DNA of 64,000 nucleotides from Elusimicrobiales bacterium (GTDB lineage: Bacteria > Elusimicrobiota > Elusimicrobia > Elusimicrobiales > UBA9959), in assembly GCA_028713125.1 (NCBI GenBank), contig JAQTOU010000008.1:62001-126000 (forward strand), given 5' to 3'. The position numbers and the translations under genes were made by a program. Shown piece after piece: positions 8,171 to 15,968 of this stretch. Each line of letters starts with the position of its first letter. Positions within the stretch are counted from its first letter, which is position 1. The notes under the pieces were generated by a model, which was not told the origin of the DNA, made no database searches, and saw nothing but the letters and a program-made list of their open reading frames with translations.

Positions 8171-8347
8171 ATGGAAAATCTCGCTAAGACCTCGATAGAC
8201 CTGGTGACTGAGGAAAGCCTTGCGGTAAAAGAGCTGGACGGCCGCGTCTATTTCGAGGCCCTGTCTCTGGAAACGTTGGTTCCTGTCCTGAATCAGTGGG
8301 GCGATACGATCATCAGGCCTACCTCGGTCCTTGGCGTCAGGGGGTAA
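8171..8347 (+). CDS. Putative precursor peptide 2 of a RiPP-like cluster
   Basis: A 58-residue peptide, paralogue of the one at 6688. Residues 8-30 (SIDLVTEESLAVKELDG, then RVYFEA) and the LET.VPVL segment are shared, as is the terminal VLGVRG. The variable part reads NQWGDTIIRPTS, two residues shorter than in copy 1. There is no Cys. AAGGAGAA lies 7 bases before the ATG. Strong conservation of the N-terminal two-thirds and the last residues, with a divergent insert, fits leader, core and a recognition tail, but no modification can be read from the sequence. The gene is short and easily missed in automatic annotation. Confidence 0.8.
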   Translation: MENLAKTSIDLVTEESLAVKELDGRVYFEALSLETLVPVLNQWGDTIIRPTSVLGVRG

Positions 8348-8392
8348 GCCGCCGGCGAAAAGCCCGTAAGAGCGGGGCAGAGGGGAAAAAAG

Positions 8393-8398
8393 TATAAT
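8393..8398 (+). promoter_or_regulatory. -10-like TATAAT before SDR copy 2
   Basis: GGGGAAAAAAGTATAATCTT aligns with the same element at 6905-6910 in the first module. No convincing -35 hexamer is present. If real, it would give the SDR, radical SAM and protease genes a basal promoter separate from the sigma-54 promoter. Confidence 0.45.
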
Positions 8399-8475
8399 CT
8401 TTATCGAAGAAACAGGTCGAGGGAGAGCAGAGCGGCGGGGCGGACGCGGAGCTTCCGACTTATTCGGGGATCTCA

Positions 8476-9375
8476 ATGTCAAAGATATTCCTTACCGGGG
8501 GAGCGGGCAATGTGGGGCGGCCGGTGCTGGCCGAGCTCCTCCGGCGCGGCTACGAGGCGACGGTCCTGGTGCACAGGACTTCAGCGCTTGAGGGCTGCCG
8601 CACCATACAGGCGCGCCTGTCGGAAGCTGGAAAATACGCCGGAGAGGTGGCGTCAGCCGACGGCGTGATCCACCTGGCGTCGACCCGCAGCGTGGAGCGC
8701 GCGCCGGTGGTCAGGGAAGATATTTACGGCACCGGGCTCCTGCTCGACAGCTGGCGAAAGGGGAACTTCGTTTACATGAGCAGCCAGTCGGTTTACGGCG
8801 TCCCGCGCGGGTCCCTGACCGAGGACCACCCGCTTTCCCCTGTGTGCTGGTACGATATAGCGAAGTCCTGCTGCGAGCAGCAGATCGCCATAGAAATGCC
8901 GAAACCCGGGCGCGGGGTAGGGGTGCCGCTGCGCATGGCGCTTTTGTTCGGACCCGGCGGTCACGGCCGCGGGGACCAGTTCCTTGAGTCGGTTTACCCT
9001 CATTGCGCCCGCGGGGACGTTTTCGCGTTCAAAACCGAAGAGGCCCTTGAGACCGCCGGCTCCTCCTTCGTCGGGCCGGAGGACCTTGCCCGGGCTCTGG
9101 TGGATTCGCTGGAGCTTAAGACCGCCGGCCCTTTTAATATCAGCAGCGGTTTCTGCACCTGGCGCGTCCTGATAGAAACGATCTGCGGGAAAGCCGGGTT
9201 CAAGCCTAAATTCGCGCTCGCGAAGGACCTGCCCCCGGGCGCGAAGTACGTGCCTATGCCGCAGAGCAGGTCTTATGTCGACTCGTCTAAATTCTATAAA
9301 ACCGCGGGCTTTACCCCCAGGCAGGACCTCGACGTCCTCCTGGACGGCTTTATCCGCAGCCAGAAGAAGGAGTGA
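8476..9375 (+). CDS. NAD-dependent epimerase/dehydratase (extended SDR), copy 2
   Basis: 299 residues, with the same layout as the gene at 7083: TGGAGNVG nucleotide-binding motif, SSQSVYG segment, and Tyr126 and Lys130 in YDIAK. Conservation runs the full length, including FVG.EDLARA.VDSLELKT and the Cys-Trp region near residue 230, so neither copy looks degenerate. GGGGA precedes the ATG. The radical SAM gene starts 9 bases after its stop, so it is probably the first of three co-translated genes. The reaction is unknown; peptide tailoring or supply of a sugar-like group is inferred from context only. Confidence 0.9.
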   Translation: MSKIFLTGGAGNVGRPVLAELLRRGYEATVLVHRTSALEGCRTIQARLSEAGKYAGEVASADGVIHLASTRSVERAPVVREDIYGTGLLLDSWRKGNFVYMSSQSVYGVPRGSLTEDHPLSPVCWYDIAKSCCEQQIAIEMPKPGRGVGVPLRMALLFGPGGHGRGDQFLESVYPHCARGDVFAFKTEEALETAGSSFVGPEDLARALVDSLELKTAGPFNISSGFCTWRVLIETICGKAGFKPKFALAKDLPPGAKYVPMPQSRSYVDSSKFYKTAGFTPRQDLDVLLDGFIRSQKKE

Positions 9376-9384
9376 GCTTATACT

Positions 9385-11184
9385 ATGGAAATATCAAGAT
9401 TTATTCCCGCCGGCAAGCTGCTGACCATAACTCACGACGTGGGAGCCTGGTACAGCTGGGCCGCGCCGCAGAAAGAGCGCTTTTCAATTTCCGCCTACAG
9501 CGCGAGCTACAGGATGTGGCGCACGGTCTGCTCGCCGAAATTCAAGGAAGAGCTTCTTTCGCTCCTTCCCGCCGACCACCGGGACCGCGTACTCCGCTCC
9601 TGGGAAGCTAATGGCGTGGACCTGGGCCGCTCCGCGGAAAAAGCCTCCGCGGCCCTCGACGGCCTGTGCGACGAAGCCTCCTTCTCTTCGCCCGGAACCT
9701 ATTCTTCCCTGTCTTCCGGCCTGGCGGAGCATTTGGACGCCGTTAACCGGGTGCAGAAATCAATAGATTTCGCGGTCCGCGTGCCGCCGCACGTCTACGG
9801 GGTTGATTACTCTTCGAGCTCCAAACTTGCGGAGTACGCTCTCCGGCGCGATACGCTGCTCTACAAGCTTACGTCCTCGTCCCTGTCCGATTTCTCGATA
9901 GGCAAGGGCGGGGTGGTCCTGATGTCGCTGAAGTGCCACACCGAGCTGCTTACCGCGATGAGCGCGGCCGTGGTCATCAAAGAGCGCTTTCCCGGGACGC
10001 ACATATGCCTGGCCGAGCACCGCTACGAGTTCTTTTCGCTGGACCCTTTCATGGAGGAACTGAAAAGATCCGGCGCGCTGCTGAAGATCTTCGATTCCGT
10101 GGTGGAGCGGGGGCACGGCTCCCAGGGGCTGATAGCCGCCATGCTTGAAAGGCTTCACGACGGAAAGCCGGTCTCAGGTTTTCTCAGCAACGGCATGTAT
10201 GACGAGCAGGTTAACCCGCTGGACTGCGTAAGGGTCCCGCCCGATTATCCGCCGGCCTTCAGCCCCGAGCCCGTGCTTTATTCCCGCCTAAGCTACGCCG
10301 GCTGCTACTGGGGCAAATGCAACTTCTGCGCCCAGGGGCACCAGGGCGAGCCCGGCGTGCCGGTAACGGCTTTCGACGCTGAAGCGTCCGCCCGGTATGT
10401 CGCGGACTGCGCGGCCGCCGGCTACCGGAAGCTCAGTTTTTCGGACGAAGCCATCGGCGCGGCCAATCTCGGGAAGTTCTGCGGCGAGATCCTGAAAAGG
10501 AAACTGGATATCCACTGGTCCTGCCGCTGCAGGTGCGATATGGAGTGGAGCCCGGAGCTTTTCCGCCTTATGCGCAGCGCCGGCTGCAGGGAGATACTTT
10601 TCGGGATGGAGACCTCCTCCGAAAGAGTGCAGGAGCTTATGCATAAGTACGACGGGCCCGTAAAGCTCGCCGACATAGAGAAGCTGTTCCGCGCGGTCAA
10701 GGAAGCGGGGGTGGGGATACATATCAGTTTCATGGGCGGGTTCCCTGGCGAGCTCCCCGGGGAATTCAGGCATACCGTGGAGTTCGTCAAGAATTTCCTG
10801 AAGGACATGAAGAACGGGACCTATGTTTTTAACCAGTTCGACCTGCTCCCCGGATCGAAGATGTTCAACGCCCCTTCCGCTTTCAAGGTCGCCGCAAAGG
10901 TCCCTCCGGGTGATATGCCTGTCAGCTACGGCTACCAGGCCCTCCCCGAGATCCGGAAGGAGACGGAGGAAACGAATTCCCTTGTAGCCGGCCTCCGGAA
11001 CGACTTGAGCTCCTCGTTGGGCTGGGGGACTTCCGACAGCGGCCCCGCCGCTTCGATCCTGCGCTATTTCTATTTCTCCTCAGGGCATGGGCTGATCCTG
11101 AAATCGGCCGAAGATAATATGTTCGAGAATCCTCTTCTTAAGCCGGTGCCCGGGATGTTCAAGCAGGCCGGAAGCCCGGCCTGA
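9385..11184 (+). CDS. Radical SAM protein with degenerate B12-binding-like domain; candidate peptide maturase
   Basis: 599 residues. Residues about 170-270 read like a Rossmann B12-binding domain (VVLMSLKCH..., a parallel beta/alpha pattern) but lack the DxHxxG cobalamin motif. The [4Fe-4S] site is GCYWGKCNFC with Cys307, Cys312 and Cys315, a CX4CX2C spacing instead of the usual CX3CX2C. A radical SAM barrel follows, with FGMETSSERV (near 405-415) and a GG..ISFMGGFPGE region. No SPASM-type Cys-rich tail is evident. It lies between the SDR gene and an M50 protease, downstream of two precursor-like peptides, so peptide modification is the likely role; the reaction is unknown. Confidence 0.88.
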   Translation: MEISRFIPAGKLLTITHDVGAWYSWAAPQKERFSISAYSASYRMWRTVCSPKFKEELLSLLPADHRDRVLRSWEANGVDLGRSAEKASAALDGLCDEASFSSPGTYSSLSSGLAEHLDAVNRVQKSIDFAVRVPPHVYGVDYSSSSKLAEYALRRDTLLYKLTSSSLSDFSIGKGGVVLMSLKCHTELLTAMSAAVVIKERFPGTHICLAEHRYEFFSLDPFMEELKRSGALLKIFDSVVERGHGSQGLIAAMLERLHDGKPVSGFLSNGMYDEQVNPLDCVRVPPDYPPAFSPEPVLYSRLSYAGCYWGKCNFCAQGHQGEPGVPVTAFDAEASARYVADCAAAGYRKLSFSDEAIGAANLGKFCGEILKRKLDIHWSCRCRCDMEWSPELFRLMRSAGCREILFGMETSSERVQELMHKYDGPVKLADIEKLFRAVKEAGVGIHISFMGGFPGELPGEFRHTVEFVKNFLKDMKNGTYVFNQFDLLPGSKMFNAPSAFKVAAKVPPGDMPVSYGYQALPEIRKETEETNSLVAGLRNDLSSSLGWGTSDSGPAASILRYFYFSSGHGLILKSAEDNMFENPLLKPVPGMFKQAGSPA

Positions 11185-11190
11185 CGTAAT

Positions 11191-12297
11191 ATGCTCTTGA
11201 ACATCTTTAAGGACGAATACTGCGTGCAGAGGGGGGAGTCCCTTTACGTTATCGGGGCGACCTCCTGCCATGAACTCAGCGTTCCAACCTATAAATTGCT
11301 CTCAAAGCTCCCGGCCAAGGCCGGCGAGCCGGAGTACCTTGCCGAGCTGGGCCGCCTGGGCGCCGCCGAGCCGGAGCGCATACTCGGTAAACTTATGGGC
11401 AGCGGCTGCCTGGTCCCGGCGCTGCCCTGGTATTCACGCCAAAAACTGCTGCGGTCCATCCTTACCCCGTCCATAGGGTTGATCTCCGGGCGCGTCCAGC
11501 ACAAACTATTATCTTTCCTCAAAGCCGGGGCCTATTCCGAAGCGGCGCTTTTCCGGTTCACAGCCGCAGCGTCGGTCGCGGGTTTATTGTCAGCCCTGCC
11601 GCTGCTCTTCTTCGACTGGCGGGCCGCCGGCAGCGCTTCGCCGGGAGGCATGCTGCTGCCCGCCATCATCCTGCTCAGCATCCTTGTGCATGAGCTGGGG
11701 CATTCCTCGCTGGCGCACCTCAACGGGATAGGTTTCCGCCCGATAGGCTTCGCGGTCTACCTGGTTTACCCGGTCTTCTACACCAACGTGTCCGGCGTCG
11801 GGGAGCTGCCGCTGAAGAGAAGGCTTTCGGTCAACCTGGGCGGGCTGGCTTTTCAAAGCGTTTTCGCTTTCCTGCTTTTCCTCGCCTACGCGGCCAGCCG
11901 GGAAAAGATACTGCTCGCGGCGGTCTTTTATATCCTCTACCTGCTTCTTTTTAACCTCAACCCGCTGATAAGCACGGACGGGTACTGGTGCTGGAAGGAC
12001 GTGACTGACGCGTACCGGGATGACCGCCGCCTGAAATATTTCCGGAAAGCTTACGACGCGCTTTCGGTCCTGTTTTCCGGGTATCTTCTCTACGTCGCCT
12101 ATCTCCTGCTGACCACCGTGCTGGGCTATCTCCGCCTGTTCGGCCTGCAAAGGGCGGTCCCGGGCTGGCAGGCGCTGGCGAACGCCTATGTCTTCCTCCT
12201 GCTGCTGAAGGGCGTCTCCGGCCGCCTGAAACTGTATTTCCCGCGCAGGGACCTCTCCCCAGTGGAGCACCCCTTCATCCTGCCGCCGGGAACTTAG
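11191..12297 (+). CDS. Membrane M50-family zinc metalloprotease with N-terminal PqqD-like segment
   Basis: 368 residues. Residues 1-90 look soluble and have the helix pattern of a winged-helix or PqqD-like peptide-binding domain (inferred). The rest is polytopic with about six membrane segments. The zinc motif HELGH gives His167, Glu168 and His171; the third ligand is probably Asp263 in NLNPLISTDGYW, the classic M50 NPxxxxDG motif. M50 enzymes in peptide clusters, such as the YydH type, cleave or process modified peptides at the membrane. Its start lies 6 bases after the radical SAM stop. No ABC exporter is adjacent. Confidence 0.9.
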   Translation: MLLNIFKDEYCVQRGESLYVIGATSCHELSVPTYKLLSKLPAKAGEPEYLAELGRLGAAEPERILGKLMGSGCLVPALPWYSRQKLLRSILTPSIGLISGRVQHKLLSFLKAGAYSEAALFRFTAAASVAGLLSALPLLFFDWRAAGSASPGGMLLPAIILLSILVHELGHSSLAHLNGIGFRPIGFAVYLVYPVFYTNVSGVGELPLKRRLSVNLGGLAFQSVFAFLLFLAYAASREKILLAAVFYILYLLLFNLNPLISTDGYWCWKDVTDAYRDDRRLKYFRKAYDALSVLFSGYLLYVAYLLLTTVLGYLRLFGLQRAVPGWQALANAYVFLLLLKGVSGRLKLYFPRRDLSPVEHPFILPPGT

Positions 12298-12350
12298 GCC
12301 CGCGTTCCCGCGCGGCGCCGATCCTCCGGCCGGCTTTCGAATCCGCTTTA

Positions 12351-12368
12351 TTATTATTATAATAATAA
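12351..12368. repeat. Perfect AT palindrome TTATTATTATAATAATAA
   Basis: An 18-base perfect palindrome lies in the 139-base gap after the M50 gene; a further TTA precedes it. It stands out as a pure A/T block in GC-rich sequence. It could be an operator or a melting element for the downstream cyclase gene, or chance triplet slippage. No T-tract terminator is visible in the gap. Confidence 0.45.
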
Positions 12369-12436
12369 GAGCCCGCGCGCCTTAGGCGCCGGGGAGCACG
12401 CGCATATCGTCAGCGGCTTATAAACTTAGGGGCAAT

Positions 12437-14605
12437 ATGAACAAAACAACTCATGGCAATAGCGGCAAAATCGTGCTGCTTTTCGGTTTCATTTTTACCG
12501 GGCTGATAACTTTCACCCTGCTCTACCAGTGGGCCAATCCGTCGGGCGGCTGGCTGCGCGGGATAAACAACGCCTGGGTGAACCTGCGTCTGAACTCTCC
12601 CGCTTACCTGGCGGTGGTGTTTAAAGATGAAGCGGGCCTTTTCGATTACTCCTACGGCAAACTTATCAATAAGCCCGCCGACCCGCGCATTATCATAGCC
12701 GCTATAGACTCCCATACCCTCAATACCCTGGGCTACCCTTTCCCGAGGAAATATTACGGGAAGATGATCGAAAATCTCAACAAGCTGGGCGTTAAAAGCA
12801 TAGTGATGGATGTGTTTACCATAGACCCGGACAGGGCCGGCCCTGAAAGCGAGAGGCAGTACGTGCAGGCCGTGGAAAAGGCCGGGAACGTTACCAGCAT
12901 CATAGACTGGGACAGGAATAATAAGACCTACCAGCTTCCGATCAAGGGCCTGGACATAGCGAGCAAATATATCGCTATCCCCAACATGGACAAGACGGTG
13001 GGCCAGTCGGACAATGTCGTGAGAAAAGTCTACCTCTTCGACCCGGATACGACTTATAGCGATGTCCCGGGCCTGAAGATAAAGTGTCCCAAGACCGAAT
13101 GCGGCCCGCTGGGCCTTGCCGGCCTGGCCGCCGTCTCCTATGCCGTTTACCACGGCATGAAACTCAACGAGGTTTACAGCATTTTCGGCGGAGATTCGCT
13201 TTCCCTGAATTTCCGCTTTCCGAAAGTTCGCAAGTCCCACCCCGGCTGGGAGAACGACCCCTCTACGACCTATTCCCTGTACCAGCAGATCTCGGTCAAG
13301 GATATCCTGGACGGGAAGCTTTCGAAAGAGCAGAAAGAGTCGCTTAAGGGCTCCATGATCCTGGTCGGCGCGACCGCGATAGGCGCCTACGACCATTACC
13401 CCTCCCCTTTCCAGGCGAATATGCCGGGCGTAGAGATACACGCCAATACCCTGGATAACATGATCAACGGCGATTTCCTGAAACCGGTGAACGGCCTGCT
13501 GTTTTCATTGCTGGTGCTCGCCTCCATCTGGCTCCCGATCTGGCTGATCAGGTATTCCATCTCGGTCATCACCATGGTGGTGGGAGCGGCCTTTGTCCTG
13601 CTGCTGGGCCTGGATATTTTACTCCTTAACAGGCAGTATGATTTCGCCTTCGGCTACTACGTGGTCTGTATGGGACTGCCCTTCGTGTTCGTCACGGTCA
13701 ACAAAGCCCTGGCCGAGGGCCAGGAGAAGAAGTGGATAAAGAACACCTTCGGGCAGTACCTGTCGCCCAAGGTCGTGGACATCATCACCAAGGACCCTTC
13801 CAAGCTGTCGCTGGGCGGCGAGAAGCGCGATATGACCGCTTTCTTCCTGGACCTGGCCGGCTTCACGACCATGTCCGAGAAGATGACGCCCGAAGAGCTG
13901 ACCACCATGCTCAACGAATACCTGTCCGCCTTTACCGAGATCATCCTCAAGCATGACGGCACGGTGGACAAATACATCGGCGACTGTATCGTGGCCTTCT
14001 GGAACGCCCCGCTGGACCAGGCCGATCACAAGAAACTCGCCCTGCTGGCGGCCGTGGACTGCCAGGTGGAAATGGGCCGCCTGAACGAGGCGCTGACGCA
14101 GTACACGATAAAGCCCGCGGCCCGCGTCGGCGTGAACTCCGGCCCGATGGTCGTCGGCAACATGGGCTCAAAGACCAGGCTTTCCTACACCGTCATGGGC
14201 GACGCCGTGAACCTGTCCTCCCGCCTGGAGGGCGCGAACAAGTTCTTCCACTCGAAGATCATGACCAGCGAGGCGACTTTTGCCGAGCTCAAGGACGTCT
14301 TCGACTACCGCTACCTCGGAAGCATCCGGGTGGTGGGCAAGGCCATCCCGGTGAGGGTTTACGAACCTTTCGCCCGCAAGGGCGAGGCGGCGCCGGAAAT
14401 TAAGGCGATGCTGAAAAGCTACGAAGCCGGGATAGAAAAGTTCTACAAGGCCGATTACGCCGGCTCGCTGAAGGACTTCCAGGCCGCGCTGGCGGCCCGT
14501 CCTAACGACGGGCCCTCGCAGTTCTACATAGAGCAGGCGGAGCTTTATATCAAGGAGCCGCCCAAGGACTGGGACCAGTCTTTCAACCTTACTTCAAAGG
14601 GCTAA
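12437..14605 (+). CDS. CHASE2-domain class III adenylate/guanylate cyclase
   Basis: 722 residues. An N-terminal membrane segment, a CHASE2 sensor domain outside the membrane (about 55-350), and three clustered membrane helices (about 355-430) are followed by a class III cyclase domain (about 465-640). Metal-binding motifs FFLDLAGFTTMSEKM and KYIGDCIVAFWNAP are intact, as is YTVMGDAVNLSSRLEGANK, so the domain should be active. The Lys before IGD favours ATP as substrate. The last 80 residues are helical, possibly a TPR pair (SYEAGIEKFYKADYAGSLKD). The stop codon directly abuts the ATG of the next gene (TAAATG). Confidence 0.93.
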   Translation: MNKTTHGNSGKIVLLFGFIFTGLITFTLLYQWANPSGGWLRGINNAWVNLRLNSPAYLAVVFKDEAGLFDYSYGKLINKPADPRIIIAAIDSHTLNTLGYPFPRKYYGKMIENLNKLGVKSIVMDVFTIDPDRAGPESERQYVQAVEKAGNVTSIIDWDRNNKTYQLPIKGLDIASKYIAIPNMDKTVGQSDNVVRKVYLFDPDTTYSDVPGLKIKCPKTECGPLGLAGLAAVSYAVYHGMKLNEVYSIFGGDSLSLNFRFPKVRKSHPGWENDPSTTYSLYQQISVKDILDGKLSKEQKESLKGSMILVGATAIGAYDHYPSPFQANMPGVEIHANTLDNMINGDFLKPVNGLLFSLLVLASIWLPIWLIRYSISVITMVVGAAFVLLLGLDILLLNRQYDFAFGYYVVCMGLPFVFVTVNKALAEGQEKKWIKNTFGQYLSPKVVDIITKDPSKLSLGGEKRDMTAFFLDLAGFTTMSEKMTPEELTTMLNEYLSAFTEIILKHDGTVDKYIGDCIVAFWNAPLDQADHKKLALLAAVDCQVEMGRLNEALTQYTIKPAARVGVNSGPMVVGNMGSKTRLSYTVMGDAVNLSSRLEGANKFFHSKIMTSEATFAELKDVFDYRYLGSIRVVGKAIPVRVYEPFARKGEAAPEIKAMLKSYEAGIEKFYKADYAGSLKDFQAALAARPNDGPSQFYIEQAELYIKEPPKDWDQSFNLTSKG

Positions 14606-15319
14606 ATGATAATCTTCTGGCGCCTGCTGCTCTCGCACCTGCTCGCCGACTTCACGCTTCAGTTCGACGTCGTCAACCGGCTGAAGCGGAAGAGCGTGTG
14701 GGGGATGCTGCTTCACTGCCTGACCCACTTCGTCGTGTCGGCGGCCCTCACCTGGAATTCCCTGCCGGAGACCTGGTTCACCCTGGGGCCGCTCGCGGTC
14801 AGCGGGTGGGGGGCGCTTGGGATAATGCTGGCGGCCCATTTCGCCACCGACGAGCTGCGCGTCTACGGGATGAAGGTCCTTCACTTCAGGGATAATACGC
14901 TCAGCTTCCTGGCGGACCAGGTGGTGCATTTCTACGTGCTGTTCATGATCTCTCCAATAGTCATCAACGGCCCCGACCTGCTGCTGGGGGAGAAGTGGGC
15001 GGCTATCGCGGCCATGCTGGTGCTGGTCACGCATTTCACCACGGTGCTCGTCTACTTCTTCGAAAAGGATATGTTCGGAAAAGGTTTTCCAAGTTTCGAC
15101 GAGAAGTATTTCCTTATCTTCGAGCGCCTGGTGCTCTGGGCTTTCTTCTTCGCGGCCGGCTACTGGTGGATCCCTTTCGCCGCGGCCTGGGTCTTCCAGC
15201 TTTTCTACCTGAAGCGCAAGCGCATTATCGATCTGTCCAGGGCTAATGTCTGGCTGAGCGTGGCGATCACCGTCCTGCTCGGCCTGTGGACGCGGTTCGC
15301 GTATTACGGCTACCTGTGA
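14606..15319 (+). CDS. DUF3307 integral membrane protein
   Basis: 237 residues, about seven hydrophobic segments. The opening WRLLLSHLLADFTLQFD, followed by H-rich helices, matches the DUF3307 family, whose function is not known. It starts immediately after the cyclase stop codon, so the two are translationally coupled; a shared signalling role is possible but unproven. The family is usually 120-240 residues, so this copy is full length. Confidence 0.8.
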   Translation: MIIFWRLLLSHLLADFTLQFDVVNRLKRKSVWGMLLHCLTHFVVSAALTWNSLPETWFTLGPLAVSGWGALGIMLAAHFATDELRVYGMKVLHFRDNTLSFLADQVVHFYVLFMISPIVINGPDLLLGEKWAAIAAMLVLVTHFTTVLVYFFEKDMFGKGFPSFDEKYFLIFERLVLWAFFFAAGYWWIPFAAAWVFQLFYLKRKRIIDLSRANVWLSVAITVLLGLWTRFAYYGYL

Positions 15320-15345
15320 CGGCCGCGGGCGTACTTAAGGAAGGC

Positions 15346-15945
15346 ATGTTCGAAGCTATCGAAAAACTCGGTATAGACGAGGCCGTCTTTACCTTTATAG
15401 ATGTGGAGACGACGGGGCTTTCCCCGCGCGCCGAGCGCGTCTGCGAGGTGGCCGCCATCAATTTCCGCGGCGCCGAGCGCCTTGGCACGCTGGCGGAGCT
15501 CGTTAACCCGGGCAAGCCCATCCCGCCGGAGGTCACGCGCATACACGGCATCACCGATTCCATGGTGAAGGACAGCCCCTCTTTCAGCGGGGTGGCGCCG
15601 CGGCTCCTGGCCATGCTGGAAAACTCCGTTATCGTGGCGCATAACGCGGAGTTCGACCTGAAATTCCTGGAGGCGGAGTTCGAGCGCGTCGGGCTCAGGT
15701 TCCCGAAGCTGCACGTCGTGGACACCCTGGCCATCGCCAGGAAGAACTGGAAGTTCAAGAGCAACCGCCTCGGCAATATCGCCGCCGAGCTCAATTTCTC
15801 CAACGAGGGCTGGCACCGCGCGCTGAGCGACGTTGAGATGACCCGCAAGCTCTTCGAGCATTTTATCTCGGCTTTCAAAAGCGCCGGGATCTCTACCGTC
15901 GGCGGCCTGCTGGAGAAGTGCCGGGCGGGGAAAAAACAATTTTAA
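15346..15945 (+). CDS. DEDDh 3'-5' exonuclease (DNA polymerase III epsilon-like)
   Basis: 199 residues from the ATG at 15346, which has AAGGAAGG just upstream; an in-frame GTG at 15286 lies inside the preceding gene and is less likely. Exo I FIDVETTGL, Exo II HNAEFDLKFLE and Exo III HRALSDVEMT give the DEDDh residues. Stand-alone proteins of this type proofread or degrade single-stranded DNA. No UvrC-like or PHP domain is fused. It follows the DUF3307 gene by 26 bases. Confidence 0.93.
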   Translation: MFEAIEKLGIDEAVFTFIDVETTGLSPRAERVCEVAAINFRGAERLGTLAELVNPGKPIPPEVTRIHGITDSMVKDSPSFSGVAPRLLAMLENSVIVAHNAEFDLKFLEAEFERVGLRFPKLHVVDTLAIARKNWKFKSNRLGNIAAELNFSNEGWHRALSDVEMTRKLFEHFISAFKSAGISTVGGLLEKCRAGKKQF

Positions 15946-15968
15946 AATTCTTTCAGGAGGACCGATCA

